Positions 41,623 to 51,139 of a stretch of DNA of 64,000 nucleotides are shown piece after piece. Under the pieces are notes generated by a model. That model searched no databases. It was given only the letters and a program-made list of their open reading frames with translations, and had not been told where the DNA came from. The translations under genes were made by a program, and so were the position numbers. How positions within the stretch are numbered: position 1 is the first letter of the stretch; every line of letters starts with the position of its first letter. This DNA comes from UBA8752 sp002172485 (GTDB lineage Bacteria > Bacteroidota > Bacteroidia > Flavobacteriales_D > Sanyastnellaceae). The DNA is taken from NCBI GenBank assembly GCA_042089915.1, contig JBELJZ010000003.1:131662-195661 (forward strand), in the 5' to 3' direction.

Positions 41623-42858
41623 ATGGCGATGTTGAAGGGCCGCCGGGTCGTCCTGGGTGTTACCGGAAGCATCGCCGCCTACAAATCCGCCCTCATCGTC
41701 CGTGAACTGGTCAAGGCTGGTGCGGATGTGCGCGTCGTCATGACGCCCGGCGCCCGAGAATTCATCACCCCGCTGACTCTGGGTACCCTTAGCGGCCACC
41801 CCGTTCACAGCGAACTGACCGACGACCGCAAGGCCGGAATGTGGACAGACCATGTTGAACTGGGTCTGTGGGGCGACGTTGTCCTGGTGGCCCCGGCCAC
41901 AGCCCACACTTTGGCCGGCATGGTGGAGGGTCGTGGAGACAGCCTGCTCCTGACGGTCCTGCTCAGCGCCAAATGTCCTGTCGTAGTGGCGCCGGCCATG
42001 GACCGGGACATGTTCACCCACCCTGCCACCACCGCCAACCTCGACACCCTGCGCCAGCGCGGTGTCCACGTCATCGATCCCGACGAAGGCGAATTGGCGA
42101 GTGGACTGGAGGGAAAGGGCCGACTCGCCGAACCGGAACGCATCCGGGTAGAACTCACGGCTTGGTTCCGCACCCAATCGCCCCTGCTCGGACGCAGGGC
42201 CCTGGTCACGGCCGGTCCGACCCACGAGCCGCTCGACGCCGTGCGGTTTTTGGGCAACCGGTCCACAGGTCGCCAAGGCGTCGCCATCGCAGAAGAACTC
42301 GCCCGACGCGGCATGGTCGTCGATCTGATCGCCGGCCCCCTCTCCATCGAAGTGGAAGACCACCCGGGCATCCACCGCGTGGACGTGCAGACCGCGTTGG
42401 AGATGGACACGGCCGCCCAACAGGCCCTCGCACAGAACGCCCCCGACGTCATCATCGGCACGGCCGCCGTGGCGGACGTCCGTCCTGCGCATCCCATCGA
42501 AGGCAAGGCCGCCAAGTCGGACCTGCCGCATGCAGTGGACCTTGTGGCCAACCCCGACATCCTCGCTGGATTGAATGCCGCGGCGCCCGAAAGCTGCCTC
42601 AAAATCGGATTCGCCCTCGCCCACGACGATGGCACCGAGGCCGCCCTCCGGAAACTCACTGCGAAACAATGCGACCTGATCGTGCTGAATTCACTCGCTG
42701 ACAAAGGCGCGGGCTTCGGACACAAGACGAACCAGGTTCGGTTCGTTCATGGTCCGGACAGGATCGATAGTTTTGACTTGAAGTCCAAGGAAGCCGTGGC
42801 CACCGACCTCGCCGACGTGATCCAGTCTCGCCTGCTCCAATCGAACGGCCCATCCTGA
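41623..42858 (+). CDS. coaBC: Bifunctional phosphopantothenoylcysteine decarboxylase/synthetase
   Basis: A 411-aa CoaBC. The CoaC half (1-180) has GVTGSIAAYKSALIVREL and VLVAPATAHTLAGM, with PVVVAPAMDRDMF near the active Cys/Asn region. The CoaB half (190-411) has RALVTAGPTHEPLDAVRFLGNRSTGRQGVAIA (positions about 189-220), GTAAVADVRP and VLNSLADKGAGFG. It makes 4'-phosphopantetheine from phosphopantothenate and cysteine in CoA synthesis. It lies 6 bases after rpoZ. Confidence 0.95.
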   Translation: MAMLKGRRVVLGVTGSIAAYKSALIVRELVKAGADVRVVMTPGAREFITPLTLGTLSGHPVHSELTDDRKAGMWTDHVELGLWGDVVLVAPATAHTLAGMVEGRGDSLLLTVLLSAKCPVVVAPAMDRDMFTHPATTANLDTLRQRGVHVIDPDEGELASGLEGKGRLAEPERIRVELTAWFRTQSPLLGRRALVTAGPTHEPLDAVRFLGNRSTGRQGVAIAEELARRGMVVDLIAGPLSIEVEDHPGIHRVDVQTALEMDTAAQQALAQNAPDVIIGTAAVADVRPAHPIEGKAAKSDLPHAVDLVANPDILAGLNAAAPESCLKIGFALAHDDGTEAALRKLTAKQCDLIVLNSLADKGAGFGHKTNQVRFVHGPDRIDSFDLKSKEAVATDLADVIQSRLLQSNGPS

Positions 42859-42873
42859 AGCCCTACATTGCCC

Positions 42874-43800
42874 ATGACCCCGACATTCTCCATTCTTCCT
42901 TCGCTCCGGGCCTTCGTCCTTTGTCTGCTTCTGGGCGCCGCGTCGCTCGGTCAAGCGCAGGAGCTGGACTGCCAGGTCAGCGTCATCGCCCCCACCATCA
43001 ACAATGTGGAGGCCTCTGTTTTCGAGCAGCTGGAGACCGCCATTACCGAATTCATGAACGGCCGGCGCTGGACCACTGACGAATTCACCCTGGCTGAGCG
43101 CGTGACCTGCACCATGCAGATCACCATCAACAAGGCGAACTCGCAGACCAATTTCGAGGGCACCATTCAAGTGCAAAGCAGCCGTCCCATCTACAACAGC
43201 GATTACAATGCCCCGTTGCTGCTCGTCAACGACAATGACTTCGACTTCTCCTACGCTCCGGGCAACCTCCTCCAATACAGCCAGGACCAGTTCCGCGACA
43301 ACTTGACCAGTGTCCTCGCCTTCTACGCCTACCTGATTCTGGCGATGGATTACGACTCCTTCTCGTTGGAGGGTGGCACCAACTTCTACACGCAGGCCCA
43401 AACGGTGGTGACCAATGCGCAGGGCCTGTCTTCGCCACCCGCCGGATGGAGCGCGGCCGATGGCAAGCAAAGCCGGTACAGCCTCATCGACAACATCCTC
43501 AGCCAAACGTTCCGCCCGTTGCGCCGGTGCTACTACGAGTACCACCGCCTGGGAATGGATGTCGCTTTTGACGATCCGGCTGCCGCCCGGCAATCCATGG
43601 CCGATGCCCTCATCAGCCTGCGCAACGTGCACCGGATTCGTCCGGCCAATTACAACCTGCAGACCTTTTTCCAAGCCAAGAAGGACGAGATCGTCAAGAT
43701 GTTCGGACCGGCTGCAGAGGGAGAGCGGGCCCGCTTGTTGCCCGTGCTCAAGCTCATCGATCCGGGCAACATCCCCGTTTACGACCAAGGCCTCGGCTGA
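42874..43800 (+). CDS. porD: DUF4835 family protein, type IX secretion component PorD
   Basis: A 308-aa exported protein: signal peptide LRAFVLCLLLGAASLGQAQ, then ELDCQVSVIAPTIN, the characteristic DUF4835 start. FEGTIQVQSSRPIYNSDYNAPLLLVNDNDFDFSYA (residues about 92-126) is the most conserved block, followed by FYAYLILAMDYDSFSLEGGT. DUF4835 is now generally labelled PorD of the type IX secretion system; I rely on recall for that link. It starts at ATG 42874, 15 bases after coaBC, and its stop overlaps recN. Confidence 0.87.
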   Translation: MTPTFSILPSLRAFVLCLLLGAASLGQAQELDCQVSVIAPTINNVEASVFEQLETAITEFMNGRRWTTDEFTLAERVTCTMQITINKANSQTNFEGTIQVQSSRPIYNSDYNAPLLLVNDNDFDFSYAPGNLLQYSQDQFRDNLTSVLAFYAYLILAMDYDSFSLEGGTNFYTQAQTVVTNAQGLSSPPAGWSAADGKQSRYSLIDNILSQTFRPLRRCYYEYHRLGMDVAFDDPAAARQSMADALISLRNVHRIRPANYNLQTFFQAKKDEIVKMFGPAAEGERARLLPVLKLIDPGNIPVYDQGLG

Positions 43801-45437
43801 TGCTGTGCCGGCTGTCCATTCGGAACTACGCCCTCATCGACCACATCGAATGGACTGTGGACGGCGGATGGACTGTGCTGACCGGAGAAACCGGAAGCGG
43901 CAAATCCATCCTGCTCGGAGCGCTGGGTTTGGTCCTGGGCGCCCGCGCCGAAGCGGTTGAAGTCCGAGGCGGCAAGTGCATCGTCGAAGCCGAATTCAAA
44001 CTCACCCCTGGTGCTCGCCAACGGCTGGGCACCCTGGACGAAGGCGGTCCGTGCATCCTGCGCCGGAGCATCACCACGTCGGGCCGGTCGAGGGCATATG
44101 TCAACGACGAGCCCGTCAAGCTGCAATTCCTGAAATCCTTGGCGCCCCTGCTCGTCGACCTGCACGGACAGCAGGATGGGCAACGGTTGCAGAGCGCAGC
44201 TGGTTTGCTGCACGCCGTGGACGCCCTGTCTACCGAAGCCCAAGAAGCGGCTGCAACATGGCGTGAAGCCCAAGCCCGGTGGGCTGAAGCCGTTCGCGAA
44301 CGCGATGCCTTGGAGGCCGCAGGCCACTTGCCGGATGCCGATGCGGACTACCTCCGCTATCAGTTGGAGGAGTTGGGCCACATCGACTTTGAAGACGAGG
44401 GACTGAGCAACATCGACCAGCGCCTCGACGCCCTGTCCCACGCCCGCGAGATCAAGGAGGCCCTCCAACATGTGCACGCTGTCTTGCAGAATGAGGCAGG
44501 GGCACTGGATCGGCTGCACGATGCCGAGCGGGCGCTGGAAGGCGTGGCATCCGTGCACCCCGGAGCTGCAGCATTGTTGGAACGGGTCCGCAGCTGCCGG
44601 ATTGAACTGGACGACGCCGCCCGAGAAGCCGAGCAGGAAGGCGACAGCGTCGACCTCGACCCGGCTGCTTTGGCCCGCGCTGAGGCGGACCGAGACCGAT
44701 TGCAGCGCCTGTTTGACAAGCACCGTGCAGACAGCTTGGATGCCCTGCATGAGCGGATGACCGAAATGCAGGAGCAGCTGTCTTCCGCAGAAAATCGGGA
44801 CCGGAAGCTGGCCGAGTGGAACGCCCGCATCGATGCCCTGCGGATCGAACTCGATGCAGCGGGCGACCGGGTGAGCCAACACCGGAGTACCTCCGCCGAA
44901 GCCCTCTGCGCCGCTTTGCAAGAGCATCTCGCCCACCTCAAAATGCCAGCGGCGCGCCTTCACTTCGAATGGAGCCCCACGCCCAGCCCCGAAGCCGCAG
45001 GCCCATGCCGCCCCACCCTGCTCTTCACGGCCAATGCCGGATTGGCGCCCCAGCCCATGACCAAGGTGGCCTCCGGTGGTGAGCGCAGTCGGGTCATGCT
45101 CGCCCTCAAGGCCGCCTTGAGCGAACACCTCGAAGTGCCCACCCTCATTCTCGACGAGATCGACGCCGGGGTCAGTGGTGATGTGGCCGCGCGGATGGCC
45201 GACTTGATGGCGGGCATTGCAAGGCGCGCTCAAGTCATCACCATCTCCCACCTCCCGCAAGTCGCAGGCCGGGCCGACCACCACTTCAAAGTCAGCAAAA
45301 CCGAAGAAGACGGGCTCACCACCACACAGCTTCAGTCCCTCGATGCGGAAGGCCGGGTGGAAGAGTTGGCTGCCATGCTCAGCGGCAGCGAAATCGGGGA
45401 CGCGGCGCGCGCCCAGGCCCGCAGCCTCATGGGCTGA
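43800..45437 (+). CDS. recN: DNA repair protein RecN
   Basis: A 545-aa SMC-like ATPase. LCRLSIRNYALIDHIEW and GETGSGKSILLGALGLVLGARA form the N-terminal Walker A region. A coiled coil occupies about 160-370. The C-terminal half has VASGGERSRVMLALK (signature) and LILDEIDAGVSGDVAARM (Walker B), and ends QVITISHLPQVAGRADHHF. RecN helps bring broken DNA ends to the sister in recombinational repair. The start overlaps the porD stop by one base. It converges on the TonB receptor gene 12 bases later. Confidence 0.96.
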   Translation: MLCRLSIRNYALIDHIEWTVDGGWTVLTGETGSGKSILLGALGLVLGARAEAVEVRGGKCIVEAEFKLTPGARQRLGTLDEGGPCILRRSITTSGRSRAYVNDEPVKLQFLKSLAPLLVDLHGQQDGQRLQSAAGLLHAVDALSTEAQEAAATWREAQARWAEAVRERDALEAAGHLPDADADYLRYQLEELGHIDFEDEGLSNIDQRLDALSHAREIKEALQHVHAVLQNEAGALDRLHDAERALEGVASVHPGAAALLERVRSCRIELDDAAREAEQEGDSVDLDPAALARAEADRDRLQRLFDKHRADSLDALHERMTEMQEQLSSAENRDRKLAEWNARIDALRIELDAAGDRVSQHRSTSAEALCAALQEHLAHLKMPAARLHFEWSPTPSPEAAGPCRPTLLFTANAGLAPQPMTKVASGGERSRVMLALKAALSEHLEVPTLILDEIDAGVSGDVAARMADLMAGIARRAQVITISHLPQVAGRADHHFKVSKTEEDGLTTTQLQSLDAEGRVEELAAMLSGSEIGDAARAQARSLMG

Positions 45438-45449
45438 CCGGAGCGGCCG

Positions 45450-47795
45450 TCAGAACTTCATGTCGAGGCCGATGGACGGCAGGAACGGCAGCTGGTCCAC
45501 CCGCTCACCCGTCACGCGGTTGATGTAGAAGATGTTGGCCCGGGAGTAGACATTGGTCACGCTCGCATTGGCGTCCAACTCGATGCGCTCGCCCAGCTTG
45601 AACGTGCGGCGAACGCTGAGGTCCAAGCGGTGATACACCGGCAACCGGCCCGCGTTGAGGTCGGCGTAGACGATGCCCAACTCGATGGGGTTGCTGTTGA
45701 CGTAGTTCTCGTCGATGCCCTCAGAAATGCCGATGGGCTGATAGTAGCCCTGCGTCTGGGTGAAGGGCAATCCAGAGCCCAGGTTCCAGCGGGCCGAAAC
45801 CTCAGTCTTGTGCTGCTTGCCCATCTTGCGGGAGGCGAGCAAGTTGATGTTGTGGCGGCGGTCGAAGACCGGGTCATACCAGCGGAAACCGTCCCAACGG
45901 TCGACGTTGCCCAAGGAATAGACGATCCACAGGTAATTGAACTTGTCCTCGTACTTGACGACGAGGTCCACCCCTTCGGCGCGGCCCGTCTCAATAATGA
46001 AGTCCTTGCGCTGGCTCTCCGGCACGCCGGCGAATTCATAAGTGTCCGGAAACAGCTTGTTCCGGTTCTGGTTGGTCAACTGGGTGAACCACTTGGTGTA
46101 GCCCTCCACGTTGACGTTGATGCGCTCGGTCAAGTCAAACTCGAAGCCCGCCACCGTGTGTGCCGCGGTTTGCAAGCTGTGGGTGATTTCCTGCACATCG
46201 CCGTCGGGGCCGATGAGCTGGTCCTGCAGGTTGGACGGACCGCTGAGGAAGCCGTAAAACAGGTTGACCACATCGCGGTCGGAGTTGGCCGAGATCAGGT
46301 TCTGGCTGTAGAGTCCGCCCGCGGCCTTGAGGCGCAGGCGCTCGGACGCCTTGTATTTGATGCCGAGTCGTGGCTCGGGGCTGAACTTGGCCAGGGAACT
46401 GTAGTACTGAATCCGGAGGGACGGATTCACAATCCACGGTCCGCGCTGGCGCTTGTAGTCAAAGTAACCGGCCAGCTCCGTGGTGTTCTCCGCCTGCTCC
46501 ACCGCCACACCGAGGGCATTGAACGTCCGGAAATCCGTACGCAATCCCACCGCTTGGATGCCGTAGCGTGCCTCGTCGTCCCCGAGAACGTACTTGAAAT
46601 TGAGGCCGAAGTTGAAGCCATTGACTTGGCTGTAGCGGTCGGCGAGCCCGTCTTCGCGGAGGTCGATGCGGTACCGCGAGCTGGCGAAGTTGCCTTTGAT
46701 GAGCACGGCGCTGCCTGTCGGCACGACGATGAATTGGCCGCCACCCCCCACATTGCTCCAATCGAGGTTGCTGAGGGCTTGATAGCTCACATCGTCGTTG
46801 AAGGAGAAGCCAAAGAGGCTCATGCGGCTGCCCGCGCCCCCGGCAAACGTGACCTTGCCGTAGAGGTCGGTGAAGTTGAAGGGCAACCCGTCCTCATCGA
46901 TGTAGCTGTAGAGGAGCTTGGAGCTTTGCTCGAGGTAACTGCGCTTGCCGCTCAGGATGAAGGACGTGCCGCCGCCGCGCTCGTTGCGCTTGCCAAGCGG
47001 TCCCTCGAGCAGGAGCTTGCTGCCGAACGGGCTGGCGCCAATGCGGCCCGACAGGCCGGCCAGGCTGCCATCGCGGGTGGAGATGTCCATGATGGAACTG
47101 ATCCGTCCACCGTAGCGGCCACTGAAGCCTCCCGTGTAGATGTCGGCATTGGAAATGATGTCCGTGTCGAAGACGCTGAAGAGGCCAATGCTGTGGAAGG
47201 CATTGTAGATGATCATCCCGTCCAGGAGCACCTTGTTCTGGACCGGTGAACCACCGCGGATGTACAACTGACCGCCTTGGTCACCCGTCGACACGAAGCC
47301 AGGCAAGGTTTGCAAGACTTGAACGAGGTCGGGCGTGCCGCCCAAACTGGGAATGCGCTTGATGTCCGCAGGTTGGATGGATTCCACGGACATCCGGACG
47401 GTGTTCAACTGCTCTCCCCGCTCCGTGGAGATGACGGCACTTTCCAATTCGATCAGGCCCGCTTCGAGCGTCACATTGCGCGTGACCACCCGGTCATCCA
47501 ACACCACCACCTCCGTGCGGTAGGGTTTGAATTCCACACTCGACACCACCAAGGTGTAGGTCCCCGCAGGAACCTTGGACAAGCTGTAATAGCCCTGGAT
47601 GTCGGTGGACACGCCAAACGTGGTTCCTTCCAGCACCACCGCAGAAAACAAAACGGGGGCCCCGTCCTCCGCTGCGCGCACGAAGCCTTTGACCGTTCCC
47701 TGAGCCACCACAGCGCTGCTGAATCCAGTCAGCAACAGGGCCACAACGGCCCAATACCGCACCGCGTCCAAGCGGCCGATCTTCCATCCTTGCAT
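45450..47795 (-). CDS. TonB-dependent receptor with N-terminal carboxypeptidase-regulatory domain
   Basis: A 781-aa outer-membrane receptor starting at ATG 47795. Signal peptide YWAVVALLLTGFSSAVVAQ is followed by a CarboxypepD_reg-like domain (GTVKGFVRAAEDGAPVLFSA; GYYSLSKVPAGTYTLVVSS). The plug has RIPSLGGTPDLVQVLQTLPG and LYIRGGSPVQNKVLLDGM, and a beta-barrel ends in the aromatic C-terminus IGLDMKF. It belongs to the Bacteroidota TonB receptors without an adjacent SusD; the ligand is unknown. A TACCTTCG box sits 4 bases before the ATG. It is 25 bases after the helicase gene but likely has its own promoter. Confidence 0.93.
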   Translation of the reverse strand: MQGWKIGRLDAVRYWAVVALLLTGFSSAVVAQGTVKGFVRAAEDGAPVLFSAVVLEGTTFGVSTDIQGYYSLSKVPAGTYTLVVSSVEFKPYRTEVVVLDDRVVTRNVTLEAGLIELESAVISTERGEQLNTVRMSVESIQPADIKRIPSLGGTPDLVQVLQTLPGFVSTGDQGGQLYIRGGSPVQNKVLLDGMIIYNAFHSIGLFSVFDTDIISNADIYTGGFSGRYGGRISSIMDISTRDGSLAGLSGRIGASPFGSKLLLEGPLGKRNERGGGTSFILSGKRSYLEQSSKLLYSYIDEDGLPFNFTDLYGKVTFAGGAGSRMSLFGFSFNDDVSYQALSNLDWSNVGGGGQFIVVPTGSAVLIKGNFASSRYRIDLREDGLADRYSQVNGFNFGLNFKYVLGDDEARYGIQAVGLRTDFRTFNALGVAVEQAENTTELAGYFDYKRQRGPWIVNPSLRIQYYSSLAKFSPEPRLGIKYKASERLRLKAAGGLYSQNLISANSDRDVVNLFYGFLSGPSNLQDQLIGPDGDVQEITHSLQTAAHTVAGFEFDLTERINVNVEGYTKWFTQLTNQNRNKLFPDTYEFAGVPESQRKDFIIETGRAEGVDLVVKYEDKFNYLWIVYSLGNVDRWDGFRWYDPVFDRRHNINLLASRKMGKQHKTEVSARWNLGSGLPFTQTQGYYQPIGISEGIDENYVNSNPIELGIVYADLNAGRLPVYHRLDLSVRRTFKLGERIELDANASVTNVYSRANIFYINRVTGERVDQLPFLPSIGLDMKF

Positions 47796-47799
47796 GGCG

Positions 47800-47807
47800 C
47801 GAAGGTA
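47800..47807 (-). promoter_or_regulatory. Putative -7 promoter element (TACCTTCG) for the TonB receptor
   Basis: Minus-strand TACCTTCG has one mismatch to TAnnTTTG and ends 4 bases before the ATG at 47795, squeezed into the 25-base gap after the helicase stop. Confidence 0.45.
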
Positions 47808-47820
47808 GGGTGCGGCGCGC

Positions 47821-50286
47821 CTAAGCACCGGCGCGGGACATCTTGCGAATCCGCGCCTCGAGCTGCTCGCTGGAAAGCTTCTCCCGCAACCGGTCCACCA
47901 AGATGGGAAACGAAAACGGCGTGGGGTGGTCCGGATGGGTGATGATCCACTTTCCTGCATTCAACCGTTCCAACACTTCACGGAGTCGGTCCAACTCGAT
48001 TTGGTGGTGGGTCATCTCATCAAAAGCCTGCCGATACAGCAGGTTGATCGGATCGTGGTCCGCCAGGACGTCGAACAGCAACGAGCTCGACCCTTGAAGG
48101 TGGCGGTCCTTGACGGGTTGTCCGGGATAGCCGCGGAACACCAGTCCCGCAATGACGGCGATGTCCCGGAACTGGCGGCGGGCCAGCTCTGCGCCATTGA
48201 CGGTGGCTTCCAAGTCATCCATCAGGTGGGCGGTGCTGAACAGGTCGCTGTCAAAGGCCTCCGCGATGGGGATGGGCTGGTCGCTGAGCAGCTCAAAACC
48301 ATAGTCGTTGTAGGCCATAGAAAACGTCATGGGCCTGAGCAGGCTCATTCGGTAGGCCATGAGCGCAGCTACCCCTTCGTGCACCATGCGCCCCTCCATG
48401 GGAAACACGAACAAATGGTGCCCTTCCCGACTCTCCATGAGCTCCATCAGGACTTGGCCCGATACCGGCAAATGGCTGCGCTCGGTCTGCAGATCGAGCA
48501 TGGGCCGAATGCGCTCCAGCTCGGGACTCACATTGCGGCCATGGGCATAATCGTCGAGGGTCTCGCGCAGAATGCGGCTGACCATCGAGGTCCACGGCAG
48601 CCGTCCGCCCTGCCAAGTCGGAATGCGCCCTTTCGGAGACTTGGCCGGTTTGACCTTGGCCTCGAGGTTGCGAAATCGGATCAATTCTAGGCAGCGCCCC
48701 CCAAACCAGAAGACGTCTCCGGGATTCAAACTGCTCACGAAATACTCTTCGACGTGGCCCACCAATCCGCCGCTGCGCCACTTGACCGCAATCATCGTGT
48801 CCCCCACAATGGTCCCGATGGACATCCGATGGCGCCGGGCTGCGCGGCGGTCGGTGATGCGATGAAGTCCGTCCTCGCCCTTTTCGACGCGGTTGAATTC
48901 GTCGTACGCTGCAAAAGCGCGTCCCCCATGGGTCACCATGGCCAGCACATCCTGCCATTCCGCCTCATCCATGGTGGAGAACGCATGGGTGGTGCGCACC
49001 CGGTCGCGCAGGTCCATTGCCTTGAATCCATCCCCTACGGCGAGGGTGCACAGGAATTGCACGAGCACATCGAAGGACCGGACCATCGGCCGACGCGGCT
49101 CGATTTCGCCGGTCTCCACGGCTTTTCTGAGCGCGGCGGCCTCGAGCAGCTCCAGACCAAACGTGGGCAAGAAGTGGATTTTGCTTTCCGCTCCCGGTTG
49201 GTGGCCACTCCGTCCTGCCCGCTGCACAAAACGGGCCACGCCTTTGGGGCCTCCAATCTGCACAATGGCCTCGACAGGCCGAAAATCGACGCCTAGATCG
49301 AGCGAACTCGTACAGACCACGGCCTTCAACTTTCCCTCATACAGCGCGTCTTCCACCCAAAAGCGGAGCTCTTTGCTGATGCTGCCGTGGTGCAACGCGA
49401 TGGCCCCGGCCAAGTCGGGATTGGCCTGCAGGATTTTCTGATACCAGATCTCCGATTGAGAGCGGGTATTGGTGAAGACCAACGTGCTCGAATTCTGGCG
49501 AATGATGTCCACGACCTGGTCCAACAGTTGCACGCCGAGGTGTCCTGCCCAAGCCAGCCTTTCGAACGCCTCGGGCATGAGGCTGTCCACCGAAATCCGC
49601 TTCTGGATGTCCGAGCGGATGATGCGTGCATCAGCCAAACGGTCCATGCCGACCAGGGTCTCCATGGCTTCCGTCAAGTTGCCAATGGTGGCCGAAATCC
49701 CCCAGACCCGCATGGCGGGTGACAAGGCTTTGAGTTGTGCGATGGCCAACTCGACCTGCACCCCCCGCTTGTTGCCCAGCAGGTCGTGCCATTCGTCCAC
49801 CACGATGGCGGTCAGGCCACCGAACCGCTTCTCGTTGCCCTTTTTGGCAAGGAGGACATGCAGGCTTTCCGGTGTCGTGATAAGCACCTCGGGCAACCGG
49901 CGGTCCTGCCGCTGTTTCTGGGCTGAAGGCGTGTCGCCGGTGCGGACCTCCACCGTCCAGCCGTTGTCGGCGTGGGCGAGCAGCCGGGACGCGGAGCCGT
50001 GGATTTCCTTGGCCAATGCCCGAATCGGGGTGATCCACAGCACCCGCAATCCTCCGGGCTTGCCGCCGCCCAAAACGGAAGGCACCAGCGCACTGTAGGT
50101 CTTTCCGCTCCCGGTGGGCGCATTCACCAGCGCATCCCCTCCTTGTTCGAAATGCTGCCACGCCTCCAATTGAAAGGCAAAGGGACACCATCCACGGTCG
50201 GAAAAGAAGGCCGTACCGCCCTCGACCAGCGTGGATTCACCCGACTGGGCTTCGTTGAAATTCGCAGGATTTGGCGTGGATTCCAC
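47821..50286 (-). CDS. Lhr-type DEXH-box DNA helicase (ligase-associated type)
   Basis: An 821-aa SF2 helicase. Motif I is APTGSGKTYS, Ia ITPIRALAKEI, Ib TTPESLHVLL, II VVDEWHDLLGNKRG (DEWH), III SATIGN, and domain 2 has STLVFTNTRSQSE, VVCTSSLDLGVDF and FVQRAGRSGH. The C-terminal winged-helix and Lhr core domain follow (to 821). Its length and the DEWHDLLGNKRG motif match the Lhr form often encoded with an ATP-dependent ligase and a metallo-exonuclease; neither is adjacent here. Probable role: DNA repair. The start is GTG 50286; no ATG fits. Divergent from the TPR-like gene by 48 bases. Confidence 0.88.
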   Translation of the reverse strand: MESTPNPANFNEAQSGESTLVEGGTAFFSDRGWCPFAFQLEAWQHFEQGGDALVNAPTGSGKTYSALVPSVLGGGKPGGLRVLWITPIRALAKEIHGSASRLLAHADNGWTVEVRTGDTPSAQKQRQDRRLPEVLITTPESLHVLLAKKGNEKRFGGLTAIVVDEWHDLLGNKRGVQVELAIAQLKALSPAMRVWGISATIGNLTEAMETLVGMDRLADARIIRSDIQKRISVDSLMPEAFERLAWAGHLGVQLLDQVVDIIRQNSSTLVFTNTRSQSEIWYQKILQANPDLAGAIALHHGSISKELRFWVEDALYEGKLKAVVCTSSLDLGVDFRPVEAIVQIGGPKGVARFVQRAGRSGHQPGAESKIHFLPTFGLELLEAAALRKAVETGEIEPRRPMVRSFDVLVQFLCTLAVGDGFKAMDLRDRVRTTHAFSTMDEAEWQDVLAMVTHGGRAFAAYDEFNRVEKGEDGLHRITDRRAARRHRMSIGTIVGDTMIAVKWRSGGLVGHVEEYFVSSLNPGDVFWFGGRCLELIRFRNLEAKVKPAKSPKGRIPTWQGGRLPWTSMVSRILRETLDDYAHGRNVSPELERIRPMLDLQTERSHLPVSGQVLMELMESREGHHLFVFPMEGRMVHEGVAALMAYRMSLLRPMTFSMAYNDYGFELLSDQPIPIAEAFDSDLFSTAHLMDDLEATVNGAELARRQFRDIAVIAGLVFRGYPGQPVKDRHLQGSSSLLFDVLADHDPINLLYRQAFDEMTHHQIELDRLREVLERLNAGKWIITHPDHPTPFSFPILVDRLREKLSSEQLEARIRKMSRAGA

Positions 50287-50320
50287 CTTGCAATAATCTC
50301 CCGAATCGCCTTTGTGTTCC

Positions 50321-50328
50321 TACCTTCC
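50321..50328 (+). promoter_or_regulatory. Putative -7 promoter-like element (TACCTTCC)
   Basis: TACCTTCC lies 6 bases before the ATG at 50335. It has two mismatches to TAnnTTTG but follows the same placement seen for uup, paaA, bamD and the TonB receptor. Confidence 0.3.
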
Positions 50329-50334
50329 CCTGTC

Positions 50335-51123
50335 ATGAAAGGAAACCTGCACCTCTTTTCCATGTTGGCGCTGATTTGCGCCCTGTTCTCCAACGTCTCT
50401 GAAGCCGAAGCCCAGGATCCGAAATACAGCCGGATGCTCGAAGATCTGGTCGACGAGAAATACGAGCGCGTGCTCTTCCGCGCCATCGGCTTCACCGAAA
50501 AAGAAAAAACGAAGAAGCACCCCGAGCCATACAGCTACATGGCCCGCGCCTACCTCAAGATTCACCAGAGCGATGATCCGGAGCTCAAGGAGAATTACCC
50601 CAAGGCGCTGAAAGAGAGCTTGAAGTACTGCACCAAGTTCATCAAGAAGGACAAGGAAATGGAGTACGTACCCGACCAGCTCGACTTCATCGAAGAGCTC
50701 CGTGCCGAAGCAATCGCTCAGGCCGACACCGAAATGGATGCGGAAAAGTACACCCGCGCCAAGAGCCTTTACAACTACCTGAAGAAATTGGACAAGAGCG
50801 ACCCGGCCGCCTATCTCATGCTCGGGTTGGCCAACTACTATGGCCGCGCCACGCGGGACGCCTCCGCCAACTGGGAAGCTGCCATCCAGATCATGGGCAG
50901 CATGACCGGACGCATCCCCGCTTCTGAGGAGATTGAGTATTACCGGGACGAGCCCCTCACCGAGTCCATGACGAATCTGCTCAAAACCGGTATCATCCAG
51001 GCCTCCGAACAACTCGACGCGGATGGACAGCGGACCCAAGCCATCGAACTGCTCGAGAGCGGCCTTCCGCTGTTTGAAGGCGACCGCAGCTACATGGTGA
51101 CGTACGGCTCTATTGTCGGCTGA
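50335..51123 (+). CDS. Secreted TPR-like protein of unknown function
   Basis: A 262-aa protein with a signal peptide (NLHLFSMLALICALFSNVSEA, cleavage near EAQ). The mature part is predicted to be alpha-helical with TPR-like pairs: YERVLFRAIGFTEKEKTKK, PYSYMARAYLKIHQS, YTRAKSLYNYLKKLDKSDPAAYLMLGLANYYG (residues about 143-174). It is rich in Lys and Glu. I do not recognise the family. The stop lies 16 bases before the receiver-histidine kinase, so it may be a periplasmic partner of that signalling set. Confidence 0.8.
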   Translation: MKGNLHLFSMLALICALFSNVSEAEAQDPKYSRMLEDLVDEKYERVLFRAIGFTEKEKTKKHPEPYSYMARAYLKIHQSDDPELKENYPKALKESLKYCTKFIKKDKEMEYVPDQLDFIEELRAEAIAQADTEMDAEKYTRAKSLYNYLKKLDKSDPAAYLMLGLANYYGRATRDASANWEAAIQIMGSMTGRIPASEEIEYYRDEPLTESMTNLLKTGIIQASEQLDADGQRTQAIELLESGLPLFEGDRSYMVTYGSIVG

Positions 51124-51139
51124 GTTGTCCCCGGCTGGG

